Assembly: GCF_037943105.1 (NCBI RefSeq)
Contig: NZ_CP149803.1
Coordinates: 3,390,001 to 3,454,000 of the forward strand
Reading direction: 5' to 3'
DNA: 64,000 bases
Source: Pseudomonas sp. TMP9
GTDB taxonomy: Bacteria; Pseudomonadota; Gammaproteobacteria; Pseudomonadales; Pseudomonadaceae
Shown here: positions 21,265-31,265 of the stretch, piece by piece
Layout: every line of letters begins with the position of its first letter
How positions within the stretch are numbered: the stretch's first letter is position 1
Translations under genes and position numbers: made by a program
Notes under the pieces: model-generated
What the model saw: only the letters and a program-made list of their open reading frames with translations
What the model was told of the DNA's origin: nothing
Database searches by the model: none

Positions 21265-22047
21265 TTAAACGAGGAAACTCAGGCCCACGCTGAATAACAG
21301 CAGGGCAAACAAACGTTTGAGCAGACGCGGCGACAGTGTGTGCGCCAAGCGCGCGCCTATTCGGGCGAAAAACATACTGGGGATGGCAATCCCGAGCAGT
21401 GCTGGCAGGTACACAAACCCCACGCTCCACTGCGGCAGTTCGGGTTTAGCCCAGCCCAACCAGATAAAACTCAGGGCGCTGGCCAGTGCAATCGGTAGGC
21501 CGCAGGCTGAGGACGTCGCCACCGCCTTTTGCATCGGCACGCTGCGCCAAGTCAGAAACGGCACGGTCAGCGAGCCGCCACCAATGCCGAAAATCGCCGA
21601 CGCCCAGCCAATCACCCCGCCGGCAAGGGCCAAGGCGGGCTTACCGGGCACCGTGCGACTGGCTTTGGGTTTTAGCTCCAAGGCCATTTGCACGGCAATA
21701 ATAATGGCGAAAACGCCAATAATTTTCTGCAGCAGCGGGCCTTGGATGGCCGTAGCAGATGCAGCACCCACTCCAGCGCCGAGCAAAATACCCAAGGTCA
21801 TCCAGGCAAACACCGGCCACAGCACCGCGCCTTTGCGCTGGTGTTCAAGCACAGAATTGATCGAGGTGAAGATGATGGTCGCCAGCGACGTGCCGACGGC
21901 TAGGTGCGTCAGTACAACCGGATCAAAACCCTGAGCAGCAAAACTCAGCACCAGTACCGGCACAATGATGATGCCGCCGCCTACGCCAAACAGCCCTGCC
22001 AGCGTTCCGGCCGCAGCGCCCAAGACCAAATACAGCAGCAGTTCCAT
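21265..22047 (-). CDS. Sulfite exporter TauE/SafE family permease
   Basis: This 260-residue membrane protein has about eight hydrophobic helices and two internally related halves. Both show the family glycine motif, [12 protein letters not shown] near the N-terminus and [14 protein letters not shown] in the second half. The family exports sulfite, organosulfonates or other anions; the substrate is not known here. I start at the ATG at 22047 ([10 protein letters not shown]), preceded by a G-rich site; a TTG seven codons earlier would extend it. It is the first gene of the run with lgt and thyA. Confidence 0.88.
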   Translation of the reverse strand: MELLLYLVLGAAAGTLAGLFGVGGGIIIVPVLVLSFAAQGFDPVVLTHLAVGTSLATIIFTSINSVLEHQRKGAVLWPVFAWMTLGILLGAGVGAASATAIQGPLLQKIIGVFAIIIAVQMALELKPKASRTVPGKPALALAGGVIGWASAIFGIGGGSLTVPFLTWRSVPMQKAVATSSACGLPIALASALSFIWLGWAKPELPQWSVGFVYLPALLGIAIPSMFFARIGARLAHTLSPRLLKRLFALLLFSVGLSFLV

Positions 22048-22170
22048 CAGCACCCCCCCCACAAACAATCCGCCATGGTAACGGATGCACAGGGCCGGAC
22101 TCTAGTTTGCGCGATGGATGAAAGCTTAGGCTTTGCGTAGAGTGCCCCATTGACTCCGGGATAGACCGCC

Positions 22171-22539
22171 GTGCGCCCAACTCTGTACCTCAAGCTGAGC
22201 TGTAACCAGATGCAACTGCTGCATGTGCAAAGTGGGCGTGAGTTACACCTGCAGGCAAACCCGCCGTTCAGTAATCAGCGTCTATTGGTCGCTGACTTTG
22301 CGGCGGCCGAGCACTTGTTGCAGCGCGCTATCGGGCAAATATTGCCCAAGCGCTATCTGCGCCTAAGCCTACCGCCGCAGTTGTTGATTCAACCGCTGGA
22401 GCGTTTGGAAGGCGGCCTGTCGCAGGTTGAGGAGCGCATTCTGCTGGAGCTTGGTTTGGGCAGTGGTGCGCGCAAAGTGCGCCTGCATTTAGGCAGCGAG
22501 CTGGACAACGCCGGCGTGCTGGCGAAGTTAAGGAGCTAA
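22171..22539 (+). CDS. Conserved small protein of unknown function
   Basis: This is a 122-residue soluble protein with no signal peptide and a GTG start. It is rich in Leu and Gln and has alternating strand-like (LYLKLSCNQMQLLHVQSG) and helical stretches. I recognise no catalytic motif. It ends four bases before the NRDE gene, which carries a good ribosome site across the junction, so the two are probably co-transcribed. Confidence 0.65.
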   Translation: MRPTLYLKLSCNQMQLLHVQSGRELHLQANPPFSNQRLLVADFAAAEHLLQRAIGQILPKRYLRLSLPPQLLIQPLERLEGGLSQVEERILLELGLGSGARKVRLHLGSELDNAGVLAKLRS

Positions 22540-22543
22540 GGGC

Positions 22544-23290
22544 ATGTGCTTGATCGTTTTGGCGTGGCGTCCCGGCCATGCTCAGCCGCTACTGGTGGCG
22601 GCCAACCGTGATGAATTCTATGCGCGCCCCAGCCTGCCGCTGGCCGAGTGGCCCGAGCTGCCGGGCGTGTTTGCCGGACGTGATACGCAGGCTGGCGGTA
22701 CCTGGCTTGGCGTCGGCCCGAATGGGCGCTTTGCTGCACTGACCAACATCCGCGACCTCAGCCTGCCCTTGGGCGCACGCTCACGGGGCGAGTTGCCGTT
22801 GGCTTTTCTCAGTGGTCAGCTGAGTCGCGCCGCGCTGCTGCGGCAACTCAGCGAGCAGCGCGCAGATTACAGCGGCTTCAACTTATTGCTCGGCGACACG
22901 CAGCAACTGTGGCACTTCAATTCCCAGACTGGCTGCGCCACGGCGCTGGCTGAGGGCGTGCATGGGCTGTCGAATGCGGACCTCAATACGCCTTGGCCCA
23001 AGTTGACGAAGGCCAAGCAGGCGCTGCATAAACAGCTAGAAACGCCGCAGATCGATAGTTTGCTTGACCTGATGGGCGACCCTACACAAGCGCCGGATGC
23101 TGCCTTGCCGCAAACCGGTATTGGCCTGGCTAGCGAGCGGTTGCTGTCGAGTTTATTTATTGCCAGCGCCGCCTATGGCACCCGCGCCAGCAGCGCGCTG
23201 ATCGTTAACGCCGACGGCAGCCGCCGGCTGGCTGAGCGCAGTTTCGGCGCTGACGGCTGCTATCTGGGTGAGGTTGAATTCGCCTGTTGA
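22544..23290 (+). CDS. NRDE family protein
   Basis: This 248-residue protein of the NRDE (TANGO2-like) family starts with MCLIVLAW and carries the name-giving AANRDEF at about residues 21-27, followed by GGTWLGVGPNGRFAALTN. The invariant Cys2 suggests an N-terminal-nucleophile hydrolase fold once Met is removed. Biochemical function is unsettled; the eukaryotic relative TANGO2 is linked to lipid or haem handling. AAGGAG precedes the start. Confidence 0.88.
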   Translation: MCLIVLAWRPGHAQPLLVAANRDEFYARPSLPLAEWPELPGVFAGRDTQAGGTWLGVGPNGRFAALTNIRDLSLPLGARSRGELPLAFLSGQLSRAALLRQLSEQRADYSGFNLLLGDTQQLWHFNSQTGCATALAEGVHGLSNADLNTPWPKLTKAKQALHKQLETPQIDSLLDLMGDPTQAPDAALPQTGIGLASERLLSSLFIASAAYGTRASSALIVNADGSRRLAERSFGADGCYLGEVEFAC

Positions 23291-23305
23291 TGCCGGCAGC
23301 GATGC

Positions 23306-24175
23306 TTAATCGGCGCGCGCTGGCGCGCTCAAACCATCAAGGGTAAACAGCGGCGCGGCAATAGCGGGGTCGTCCGCATCAGCCACTAACAGCGGTCGGC
23401 CATCCGCCTGAAAAGCCAATCCCTCGATCTTCGCCGCAGGCGTCAACCTTATAAGCTCGGCGACAGCCAAATGTTCATCCAAACGCCCCAGCACACTGCC
23501 GACGCAGGCACCGTCGAGGTAACTGGAGTCGGTAGCCTCTGCCGCTGCAGTGAAATACAACACATTGCTGGGCGCCACACTGAGGTCCGTGAGGCTCAGC
23601 GGCACTCCATCCAACGGCGGTAAATGCACCGGAACAATCTGCCGCAGTGCTTTAGCGCTGAGCTGGCCGGCGTCAAGGTCACGTAGCACCTGCGGCAGAT
23701 CAAGCAGCACCAGGGCGTTTTCGCGACCACGGCCATTACCACGCTGCGCCAGCAGTAGCTGCCCGCGGTAGAGCACGCCGCCTTCGATGTTCAAATCCTG
23801 AAAATGCTCAGCGAGCGCACGGTACAACGGCTCAAGGTCAATCACCCGCGAGCTATCGCCGTGGATCAAACACCCGCGACAGCGTTGCGACGTTGAACCA
23901 GAGCCCAGCGCTAACAGGCTGCTATCAGGCAAAAGCAACAAGGCTTCAAAGTCAGGCTTGACGCGTTTACGCAAGGCGGCATCAGCGGGCAGTTCACCGG
24001 GCAACAACTGCTGCTCCGTCTGCAAGTCGCCACGTAGGCTATAGCGATGCAAAACCAACGCATCGTCCGCTAACGACCAGAGGCTATGGCCCTGGCAGAC
24101 CAAGGCGCTGGCTGCTGACAGGCGCAAGGTCGCCAGTTGGCGCAGCGCAAGAGACGGTGTCCGCAGGCTTAGCAC
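23306..24175 (-). CDS. Predicted beta-propeller-like protein (DUF6929-like)
   Basis: This is a 289-residue cytosolic protein with repeated strand-rich stretches (SLWSLADDALVLHRYSL, FEALLLLPDSSLLALGSG, KIEGLAFQADGRPLLVADAD) that look like blades of a propeller. I recall similar sequences under DUF6929 but cannot confirm this. A pair of Cys in QRCRGCLI is not an obvious metal site. It lies 13 bases downstream of ptsP on the same strand and may be read with it. Confidence 0.6.
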   Translation of the reverse strand: MLSLRTPSLALRQLATLRLSAASALVCQGHSLWSLADDALVLHRYSLRGDLQTEQQLLPGELPADAALRKRVKPDFEALLLLPDSSLLALGSGSTSQRCRGCLIHGDSSRVIDLEPLYRALAEHFQDLNIEGGVLYRGQLLLAQRGNGRGRENALVLLDLPQVLRDLDAGQLSAKALRQIVPVHLPPLDGVPLSLTDLSVAPSNVLYFTAAAEATDSSYLDGACVGSVLGRLDEHLAVAELIRLTPAAKIEGLAFQADGRPLLVADADDPAIAAPLFTLDGLSAPARAD

Positions 24176-24188
24176 AGAGCCTTGGTGC

Positions 24189-26468
24189 TCACGCCTGAAT
24201 GTCCGAAGCCGGATTGATCATGCGGCCGAGCCCAAGGTTACGCAGGGCCAGTTGCAGGGTGCTGTGGATCAGGTGTGGGTTGTCGATGGTCATCACTTGA
24301 GCAAGCAACTCCTGAGCTTTGACCATGCTGATCTGGCGCAGCAGCCACTTCACTTTGGGCAGGTTGGTGGCGTTCATCGACAGGCCATCGAAACCCATGG
24401 CCATCAGCAACACCGCCGCCGTTGGATCGCCGGCCATTTCACCGCAAATACTCACCGGCTTACCTTCGGCGTGCGCCCCGGCCACCACCAGGCGCAGGGC
24501 CTGTAATACGGCGGGGTGAAGGAAGTCATAGAGATCCGCCACCCGTGGGTTATTGCGGTCTACGGCCAGCAGGTATTGGGTCAGGTCATTCGAGCCAACC
24601 GAGAGAAAATCGACTTGTCGCGCTAACTCGCGGACCTGATACACCGCCGCCGGAATTTCGATCATCACACCGATAGGCGGCAGTGGCACATCCGTGCCTT
24701 CGTCGCGCACCTCGCCCCAGGCGCGGTGGATCAAATGCAACGCTTCTTCCAGCTCCTGAATACCGGAAATCATCGGCAACAGGATGCGCAAGTTGTTCAG
24801 CCCTTCGCTGGCTTTGAGCATGGCGCGGGTCTGCACCAGGAAGATTTCCGGATGGTCGAGGGTCACGCGGATGCCGCGCCAGCCAAGGAAGGGGTTTTCT
24901 TCCTTAATCGGGAAATAACTCAGCGCTTTGTCGCCGCCAATGTCCAAGCTGCGCATGGTCACGGGTAACGGGTGGAAAGCGGCCAGTTGCTCGCGATAAA
25001 TCACCAGCTGTTCTTTCTCGCTGGGGAAGCGCTCTTTCATAATAAACGGCACTTCGGTGCGATACAGGCCGACACCCTCTGCACCGCGCTCTTGAGCGCG
25101 CTTCACATCAGCCAGCAGACCGGTATTGACCCACAGCGGCATGCGATGACCGTCGAGGGTTTCGCAGGGCAGCCCACGCAACGCATCAAGGCCTTGCGTC
25201 AACTGGCGTTCTTCCTCAACCACTTCAGCGTATTGCTTGCGCAGCACTTCGCTGGGGTTGGTGAACACCTCACCGTGATAGCCATCGACGATCAGTTGAA
25301 TACCATCGATTTTCGAGTACGGCAGATCGACTGCGCCCATCACCGTGGGAATACCCATGGCGCGGGCAAAAATCGCCACATGCGAGTTGCCCGACCCCTG
25401 CACCGAAACCAGGCCGACCAGCTTGCCTTCTGGCACCTCGCCAAGCATGGCTGGCGACAGCTCTTCACTGATCAGAATGCAATTGTCCGGGTACACCAGC
25501 GTTTGCTGACGCGCCTGCTGCAGATAGGCGAGCAGGCGTCTGCCGAGGTCTTTGACGTCGCTGGCGCGCTCACGCAGGTAAGCGTCGTCCATCAATTCAA
25601 AGCGGTTAACGTGCTCGCTGACCACATGCCGCAGTGCACCTTGGGCCCATTGGCCGGTGCGGATGATTTTCACCACCTCATTACCCAAGGCAGCGTCTTC
25701 CAACATCATTAGATAAACATCGAACAGCGCGCGCTCTTCAGGGCGCAACTGCGTGGCCATCTTCGCCGACAGCGCACGCATATCGCTGCGCACACCCTCC
25801 AGCGCGTTGTTGAACAGGGTCAACTCGGCGGCAATGTCATCGATTGATTTGTCCGGCACCACGTCCAGATCAGCTGGCGGCAGCACCACCAAGGCTGTAC
25901 CCACTGCAACACCGGGCGAGCCCGGCACACCGACGAATTTGGCTTCTTGAATACCCTTGCCCTGACGACCCAAGCCGCGAATTGAACCCGTAGCCTCCGC
26001 GTGGGCGATCACACCAGCAAGCTGTGCGCTCATGGTCACCAGAAAGGCTTCTTCACCTTCATCGAACTGGCGGCGTTCTTTTTGCTGGATCACCAGCACG
26101 CCCATCACCTTGCGGTGGTGAATGATCGGTGAGCCGAGAAAGGAGGCATAACGCTCTTCACCGGTTTCGGCAAAGTAGCGGTAACGCGGGTGTTCGGAGG
26201 CGTGCTCGAGGTTAAGCGGCTCTTCGCGGGTGCCCACGAGGCCGACCAAGCCTTCGTTGGGGGCCATGCTGACCTTACCAATGGCGCGCTTGTTCAGGCC
26301 TTCGGTGGCCATCAGCACAAAGCGCCCGGTTTCCGGATCTAGCAAGTACACCGAGCAGACTTGGCTGCCCATGGCCTCGCGCACCCGCTGCACGATAATG
26401 CCCAGTGCCGCCTTGAGGTCTTTGGCGGCATTTACTTCCTGGACAATCTTGCGCAGCGTATTGAGCAT
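24189..26468 (-). CDS. ptsP: Phosphoenolpyruvate-protein phosphotransferase, nitrogen PTS enzyme I
   Basis: PtsP (EI-Ntr) takes phosphate from phosphoenolpyruvate and passes it to NPr, heading the regulatory nitrogen phosphotransferase chain. The 759 residues show an N-terminal GAF sensor domain (about 15-155), the EI linker and the swivelling phosphohistidine domain with GSGNSHVAIFARAMGIP (His363). The C-terminal PEP-binding barrel contains GGDKALSYFP and SVGSNDLTQYLLAVDRNN, plus CGEMAGDP. It lies downstream of rppH with an 18-bp gap, the usual rppH-ptsP order. Confidence 0.96.
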   Translation of the reverse strand: MLNTLRKIVQEVNAAKDLKAALGIIVQRVREAMGSQVCSVYLLDPETGRFVLMATEGLNKRAIGKVSMAPNEGLVGLVGTREEPLNLEHASEHPRYRYFAETGEERYASFLGSPIIHHRKVMGVLVIQQKERRQFDEGEEAFLVTMSAQLAGVIAHAEATGSIRGLGRQGKGIQEAKFVGVPGSPGVAVGTALVVLPPADLDVVPDKSIDDIAAELTLFNNALEGVRSDMRALSAKMATQLRPEERALFDVYLMMLEDAALGNEVVKIIRTGQWAQGALRHVVSEHVNRFELMDDAYLRERASDVKDLGRRLLAYLQQARQQTLVYPDNCILISEELSPAMLGEVPEGKLVGLVSVQGSGNSHVAIFARAMGIPTVMGAVDLPYSKIDGIQLIVDGYHGEVFTNPSEVLRKQYAEVVEEERQLTQGLDALRGLPCETLDGHRMPLWVNTGLLADVKRAQERGAEGVGLYRTEVPFIMKERFPSEKEQLVIYREQLAAFHPLPVTMRSLDIGGDKALSYFPIKEENPFLGWRGIRVTLDHPEIFLVQTRAMLKASEGLNNLRILLPMISGIQELEEALHLIHRAWGEVRDEGTDVPLPPIGVMIEIPAAVYQVRELARQVDFLSVGSNDLTQYLLAVDRNNPRVADLYDFLHPAVLQALRLVVAGAHAEGKPVSICGEMAGDPTAAVLLMAMGFDGLSMNATNLPKVKWLLRQISMVKAQELLAQVMTIDNPHLIHSTLQLALRNLGLGRMINPASDIQA

Positions 26469-26486
26469 GCTTGGCTACAGCCTTTG

Positions 26487-26966
26487 TCAGTCCCGCGCCA
26501 ACAGGCGCGGGGCGAGTTCTTTTAAGGCGCGACGGTAAACCTCGCGCTTGAAGGTGACCACCTGGCCCAACGGGTACCAGTAACTGACCCATCGCCAGCC
26601 GTCGAATTCCGGCTTGCCGGTGAGGTCCATGCGCACGCGGTCTTCAGTGCCGGTCAAGCGCAACAGAAACCACTTCTGCTTCTGCCCAATGCACAGCGGC
26701 TGGCTGTGCGTGCGCACCAAACGCTGGGGCAGACGATAACGCAACCAGCCGCGGGTGCAGGCGAGAATTTTTACATCCTGCTGCTCAAGGCCCACTTCTT
26801 CGGTCAATTCGCGGTACAGCGCCTCTTCCGGCGACTCGTGGTCATTGATCCCGCCTTGCGGGAACTGCCAAGCATCTTGGTTGATCCGACGCGCCCACAG
26901 CACCTGCCCAACATCATTGGTCAGAATGATGCCGACATTGGGGCGAAAACCATCGGAATCGATCAC
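26487..26966 (-). CDS. rppH: RNA pyrophosphohydrolase
   Basis: RppH removes pyrophosphate from the 5' triphosphate end of mRNA, starting decay by RNase E. From the GTG at 26966 (reading [15 protein letters not shown]) the product is 159 residues. The Nudix box is present, with RELTEEVG at its core and FPQGGI just before. A TTG three codons upstream is an alternative, but GAGG lies correctly for the GTG. It is followed closely by ptsP. Confidence 0.95.
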   Translation of the reverse strand: MIDSDGFRPNVGIILTNDVGQVLWARRINQDAWQFPQGGINDHESPEEALYRELTEEVGLEQQDVKILACTRGWLRYRLPQRLVRTHSQPLCIGQKQKWFLLRLTGTEDRVRMDLTGKPEFDGWRWVSYWYPLGQVVTFKREVYRRALKELAPRLLARD

Positions 26967-27119
26967 GGCACACAACCTCGTAAACGCCTGAATTTAAGAC
27001 ATGAGGCATTGTTCCACAAAGGCCGCAGCAGCAGCAACGCGAGTGGCCGGCAGAATGGGAATGACTCATAAAAGCCGTTATCCTCAATGCCTTCAAACCC
27101 TTGCGATGGTAGGTGCCCC

Positions 27120-27773
27120 GTGCGTTTGGCTTTATTTGATCTCGATAACACCCTGCTGGGCGGCGACAGCGATCACGCGTGGGGTGATTACCTGTGTGAA
27201 CGTGGCATCCTCGACGCGATTGCCTATAAGGCGCGCAACGATGCGTTTTATCAGGATTACCTCGCGGGCCGACTGAATATCACCGATTACCTGAATTTCA
27301 GCCTAGAAATCCTCGGGCGCACCGAAATGGCCCAGCTGGACCAATGGCACCGCGAGTTTATGCGTGACTGTGTCGAGCCAATCATCCTGGCCAAAGGCGA
27401 GGCGCTGCTCGCCGAGCACCGCGAAGCCGGCGACAAACTGCTCATCATCACCGCCACCAACCGCTTCGTTACCGCGCCGATTGCCGCACGCTTGGGCGTC
27501 GACACACTATTGGCGACCGAGTGCGAAATGCTTGATGGCCGCTACACCGGCCGCACCACCGACGTGCCGTGTTTCAAGGAAGGCAAGGTCACCCGCCTCA
27601 CTCGCTGGCTCGGCGAAACCGGCTTGAGTCTGGCTGATAGCTATTTCTACAGCGATTCAATCAACGACCTGCCGCTGCTGGAGCAAGTCACCCACCCGTT
27701 CGCCGTAGACCCCGACCCGAACCTGCGCGCCGAAGCCGAGAAACGCGACTGGCCAGTGATTTCCCTGCGCTAA
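27120..27773 (+). CDS. HAD-IB hydrolase, probable histidinol-phosphate phosphatase
   Basis: This 217-residue HAD phosphatase shows motif [14 protein letters not shown], motif II TATNRF, and motif III/IV with [13 protein letters not shown]. The GTG at 27120 places motif I at the N-terminus as in relatives; an ATG 11 codons upstream is possible. The orthologous position next to rppH-ptsP in P. aeruginosa (PA0335, as I recall) holds a gene reported as a histidinol-phosphate phosphatase in histidine synthesis. Assignment here is by that context and similarity, so moderate. Confidence 0.8.
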   Translation: MRLALFDLDNTLLGGDSDHAWGDYLCERGILDAIAYKARNDAFYQDYLAGRLNITDYLNFSLEILGRTEMAQLDQWHREFMRDCVEPIILAKGEALLAEHREAGDKLLIITATNRFVTAPIAARLGVDTLLATECEMLDGRYTGRTTDVPCFKEGKVTRLTRWLGETGLSLADSYFYSDSINDLPLLEQVTHPFAVDPDPNLRAEAEKRDWPVISLR

Positions 27774-28159
27774 CAGCGCCCCCATATAAACGCCGCCTGA
27801 TCAGACGGCATTTTATCGGCGTCGCGCTCGGCTATGCCCGCTCGGCCCCGTCACACCATAAAAATTATGGCTTACTCGCAATGCAGATCAGCCCTGTAGC
27901 CCGGATAAGCACCAGCGCAATCCGGGAATGACCACGCTAAGCATCGGAGGCACGCGCATCGCTTAAAACTAATTCTGGAACCCGGACTGCGCTGGCGCTT
28001 GTTCGGGCTACGGTCGATAAACTTGGATGAGGTCCGGGTTAACGGGCCGGGCTCGGCTATGCCCGCTAGGCCCCGTAGCCCCTATAGATTTTTGGTTTAT
28101 TCGCACGGCAGATCAGCCTGTAGCCCGGAGGGGGTCCGGGCTAACGGGGCGTGCTTCTA
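27774..28159. repeat. Gene-free region with clustered REP-like repeats
   Basis: About 386 bp without a gene. It holds at least two TAGCCCGGA-type elements: one with arms starting at 27897 and closing near 28012 (TTCGGGCTAC), another at 28120-28142. It also has an imperfect direct repeat of roughly 80 bp: 27826-27905 and 28051-28129 share GCTCGGCTATGCCCGCT, GCAGATCAGCC and TGTAGCCCGGA in the same order. Nothing coding is visible. The cluster lies between the HAD gene and the convergent small membrane protein gene. Confidence 0.75.
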
Positions 28160-28600
28160 TTAAATGGGCTTGGCACCCATCAGCGCCATGATCACCACCA
28201 GCAACACGATGATCAGTACGGCATACACAGCAGCCAGACGCTTCAGGCTCGCGGGTGCAGGGCGGTCGCCCAGAGCCTGCCAAGCAGCCAGACGGCCATT
28301 GAGCAACAGAACAAACAGCGCCATCACCGCAAACAGCACGCTACTGGCCAGCAGCCAGGTTTGGCTGAGGGGCAAACCGGTTAGATCAACCAGCCACCAA
28401 CCGGTTATGGGCAGACTCAGGGCCAGCAGGCCGAGCACCGGCAGGCTGATCAGGCGAGTGCGCTTGAGCTTGCGCTGCAAAATCGCCGTATCGCCGTTAC
28501 GCGCCGCCTTCCACAGCATAAACATATGGGCCAGACCCCCCAGCAGCAAGACGATCCCAGGCAGCATGTGCAGCATTTTCAGCAACGGGTAATGTTCCAT
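28160..28600 (-). CDS. Small integral membrane protein (DUF2269/CopD-like)
   Basis: This 146-residue protein has four hydrophobic helices: about residues 10-30, 52-70, 80-102 and 124-143. A conserved-looking His pair near the start (MLHMLPGIVLLLGGLAHMF) resembles the DUF2269 / CopD-type fold that can bind haem or copper. Function is unknown. I use the ATG at 28600 after a weak TAGGAC site. It lies downstream of ilvA by 26 bases and may be co-transcribed. Confidence 0.7.
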   Translation of the reverse strand: MEHYPLLKMLHMLPGIVLLLGGLAHMFMLWKAARNGDTAILQRKLKRTRLISLPVLGLLALSLPITGWWLVDLTGLPLSQTWLLASSVLFAVMALFVLLLNGRLAAWQALGDRPAPASLKRLAAVYAVLIIVLLVVIMALMGAKPI

Positions 28601-28626
28601 CAATTCAGTCCTACCGGGTGCCCGGC

Positions 28627-30141
28627 TTATCCAAGAAAGAGTGTGTAGGCGGGATTATCGCTCTCATCCCAATAGCGATAACCGATAGCTTCCAGCGCCG
28701 CCGGCAGCAGATGACGCTCATCACTCGGCACTTGTAGGCCTGCGACCACGCGACCATCAGCAGCACCATGGTTGCGATAATGGAACATTGAGATGTTCCA
28801 GCGACCACCGAGCTTCTGTAAGAAATTAAACAGCGCACCCGGCCGTTCAGGGAACTCGAAACGGAACACGCACTCATCCGGCACGGCAGCCGCATGCCCA
28901 CCGACCATATGCCGGATATGCAGTTTGGCCAGCTCGTTGTCCGTTAAATCCAATACCGGGAAACCTTGATCCCGCAGGCCCTGTACCAATGCGGCGCGCG
29001 GGTCGGTAAGCGGGTTGGTTTGTACGCCGACAAAAATGTGCGCTTCTTTGTTCTGGTGAAAGCGGTAGTTAAACTCGGTGATCTGCCGTTTGCCGATGGC
29101 TTCACAGAACGCCTTGAAGCTACCGGGCTGCTCGGGGATGGTAACGGCGATGATCGCTTCACGTTTCTCGCCCAGCTCGGCGCGCTCGGCCACATGGCGC
29201 AAACGGTCAAAATTGACGTTGGCGCCGGAGTCGATGCCCACCAACACGTGGCCGCTACAGCCCTCGCGCTCCACATATTTTTTGATCCCTGCAACACTCA
29301 GCGCGCCAGCCGGCTCGGTGATTGAGCGGGTGTCGTCGTAAATATCCTTAATGGCCGCACACATCTCATCGGTGCTGACGGTGATCACTTCATCGACATA
29401 GTCCTTGCACACCGCGAAGGTGTGCAGGCCGATCTGCGCCACGGCCACACCGTCGGCAAACAGCCCAACTTGCGGCAACACCACACGCTCACCAGCAGCC
29501 ATGGCCGCTTGTAAGCAGTTGGAGTCATCCGGTTCGACACCGATCACCTTGATCTCGGGGCGCAGGTATTTCACATAGGCGGCGATCCCGGCGATCAGCC
29601 CGCCGCCGCCCACCGGCACAAATATCGCGTCTAATTTACCCGGCTGCTGCCGCAGGATCTCCATGGCGATGGTGCCCTGGCCGGCGATAGTGTGCGGGTC
29701 ATCGTAAGGGTGGATGTAGATGTAGCCCTTCTCATCCACCAGCTTCAGCGAATAGGCCAGCGCCTCGGGGAAGCTGTCACCGTGCAGCACCACTTTAGCG
29801 CCGCGCGAGCGCACGCCCTGGACCTTGATCTCCGGGGTGGTTTTGGGCATCACGATGGTGGCCTTAACCCCCAGCACCTTGGCGGCTTGCGCCAGACCCT
29901 GAGCATGGTTGCCAGCCGATGCCGTGACCACACCGCAGGCTTGCTCTTCGGCGGAGAGTTGCGCCAGCTTGTTATAGGCGCCACGAATCTTGAACGAGTA
30001 CACCGACTGCATATCTTCGCGCTTGAGCAAAATACGGTTGCCCAAACGCTCGGAAAGTTGATTGGCAACTTGCAACGGAGTTTCCACTGCCACGTCATAG
30101 ACGCGCGAGGTGAGAATTTTTTTAACGTACTGTTCGAGCAT
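28627..30141 (-). CDS. ilvA: Threonine ammonia-lyase, biosynthetic
   Basis: IlvA converts threonine to 2-oxobutanoate, the first committed step to isoleucine. The 504 residues include the PLP-binding Lys in SVYSFKIRGAYNKL, the glycine loop GGGGLIAGIAAYVK and the serine/asparagine loop TASAGNHAQG. Two C-terminal ACT-like regulatory domains (about 330-504) are the site of isoleucine feedback inhibition in this family. It is divergent from rpiA, and the same pair stands next to each other in other pseudomonads. Confidence 0.96.
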   Translation of the reverse strand: MLEQYVKKILTSRVYDVAVETPLQVANQLSERLGNRILLKREDMQSVYSFKIRGAYNKLAQLSAEEQACGVVTASAGNHAQGLAQAAKVLGVKATIVMPKTTPEIKVQGVRSRGAKVVLHGDSFPEALAYSLKLVDEKGYIYIHPYDDPHTIAGQGTIAMEILRQQPGKLDAIFVPVGGGGLIAGIAAYVKYLRPEIKVIGVEPDDSNCLQAAMAAGERVVLPQVGLFADGVAVAQIGLHTFAVCKDYVDEVITVSTDEMCAAIKDIYDDTRSITEPAGALSVAGIKKYVEREGCSGHVLVGIDSGANVNFDRLRHVAERAELGEKREAIIAVTIPEQPGSFKAFCEAIGKRQITEFNYRFHQNKEAHIFVGVQTNPLTDPRAALVQGLRDQGFPVLDLTDNELAKLHIRHMVGGHAAAVPDECVFRFEFPERPGALFNFLQKLGGRWNISMFHYRNHGAADGRVVAGLQVPSDERHLLPAALEAIGYRYWDESDNPAYTLFLG

Positions 30142-30470
30142 GGGCTTGATCGCAGGCGGCTTTGCACAGGGTCGATGAGTCTACCCCAGGCCCGCGCTGC
30201 GCGACCATACGAATGCCGGGGTTATGTCGGCTGGCGAGAGGCTAACCGCCTCGCCGGCGCGGGTGTAGAGCGGGCATAGCGACAATTTGTCCACCCGCGG
30301 CGGCTTGCTGACGGACTCGCCTGCGGCATAGCCGCCCTACGATCACTCAGGCATCACACCTAACCACAGGCCCTGCACGATGTGCCTTGGCAGGTCGACA
30401 CCCTGCAAGGTTTTACCCCGCTCACGCGCTATAATTCGCGCCCTCTATCACTTCTACGCCAGGCCCCACG
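30142..30470. other. Divergent ilvA/rpiA intergenic region
   Basis: About 329 bp without a gene between divergent ilvA and rpiA. It contains a small bulged hairpin at 30233-30255 (GGCGAG...CTCGCC) and the rpiA -10 box at 30430. No attenuator peptide or recognisable operator for ilvA is seen. Confidence 0.5.
30430..30435 (+). promoter_or_regulatory. -10 box of rpiA
   Basis: A perfect TATAAT in GCGCTATAATTCGCG lies 35 bases before the rpiA ATG. A -35 box at proper spacing is weak. Confidence 0.55.
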
Positions 30471-31145
30471 ATGAATCAGGATCAACTCAAGCAAGCCGTC
30501 GCTCAGGCTGCCGTCGACTTTATTCTGCCCAAGCTCGACGCCAAGAGTGTGATCGGAGTCGGCACCGGCTCCACTGCTAACTGCTTTATCGACGCCTTGG
30601 CCCAACACAAAATGGAATTCGACGGCGCTGTGGCCAGCTCTGAAGCCACTGCCGCGCGCCTTAAGGGTCATGGCATCCCGGTGTATGAACTGAATAACGT
30701 CAGCGACCTCGAGTTTTATGTCGATGGCGCGGATGAAAGCGACGCCCACCTCAACCTAATCAAAGGCGGCGGCGCAGCCCTGACCCGCGAGAAGATTGTG
30801 GCCGCCGTCGCGCGCACGTTCATCTGCATTGCCGACGCCAGCAAGCTGGTGCCGGTGTTAGGTAACTTCCCGTTGCCGGTCGAAGTCATCCCCATGGCCC
30901 GCAGCTATGTGGCTCGCCAGCTGGTCACGCTCGGCGGCGACCCGGTCTACCGCGAGGGCGTAAAGACCGATAACGGCAATATCATCCTCGACGTGTTCAA
31001 CCTGTCGATTACCAACCCCGCAGAGCTGGAAAGCCAGATCAACGCCATCGTCGGCGTGGTGACCAACGGCCTGTTCGCTGCGCGCCCGGCCGACTTGCTG
31101 CTGCTCGGCACCGCTGATGGCGTGAAAACCCTAAAGCGCACCTGA
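30471..31145 (+). CDS. rpiA: Ribose-5-phosphate isomerase A
   Basis: RpiA interconverts ribose-5-phosphate and ribulose-5-phosphate in the non-oxidative pentose phosphate pathway. The 224 residues contain the standard motifs [25 protein letters not shown] and [16 protein letters not shown] with the catalytic Glu and Lys. It is read from its own promoter and followed by a gap of 120 bp before the GspE-like gene. Confidence 0.97.
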   Translation: MNQDQLKQAVAQAAVDFILPKLDAKSVIGVGTGSTANCFIDALAQHKMEFDGAVASSEATAARLKGHGIPVYELNNVSDLEFYVDGADESDAHLNLIKGGGAALTREKIVAAVARTFICIADASKLVPVLGNFPLPVEVIPMARSYVARQLVTLGGDPVYREGVKTDNGNIILDVFNLSITNPAELESQINAIVGVVTNGLFAARPADLLLLGTADGVKTLKRT

Positions 31146-31265
31146 ATTAAACGCCCGGAGCAAGACGCCGTGGCGATGCAAAAATGGATCAAGTCGGCAG
31201 ACAGCCCGCGCCCCAGGCGTCATGCTGGGGGCATTGCTTAGCTATCAGGATTGCCAGGGAGTTTT

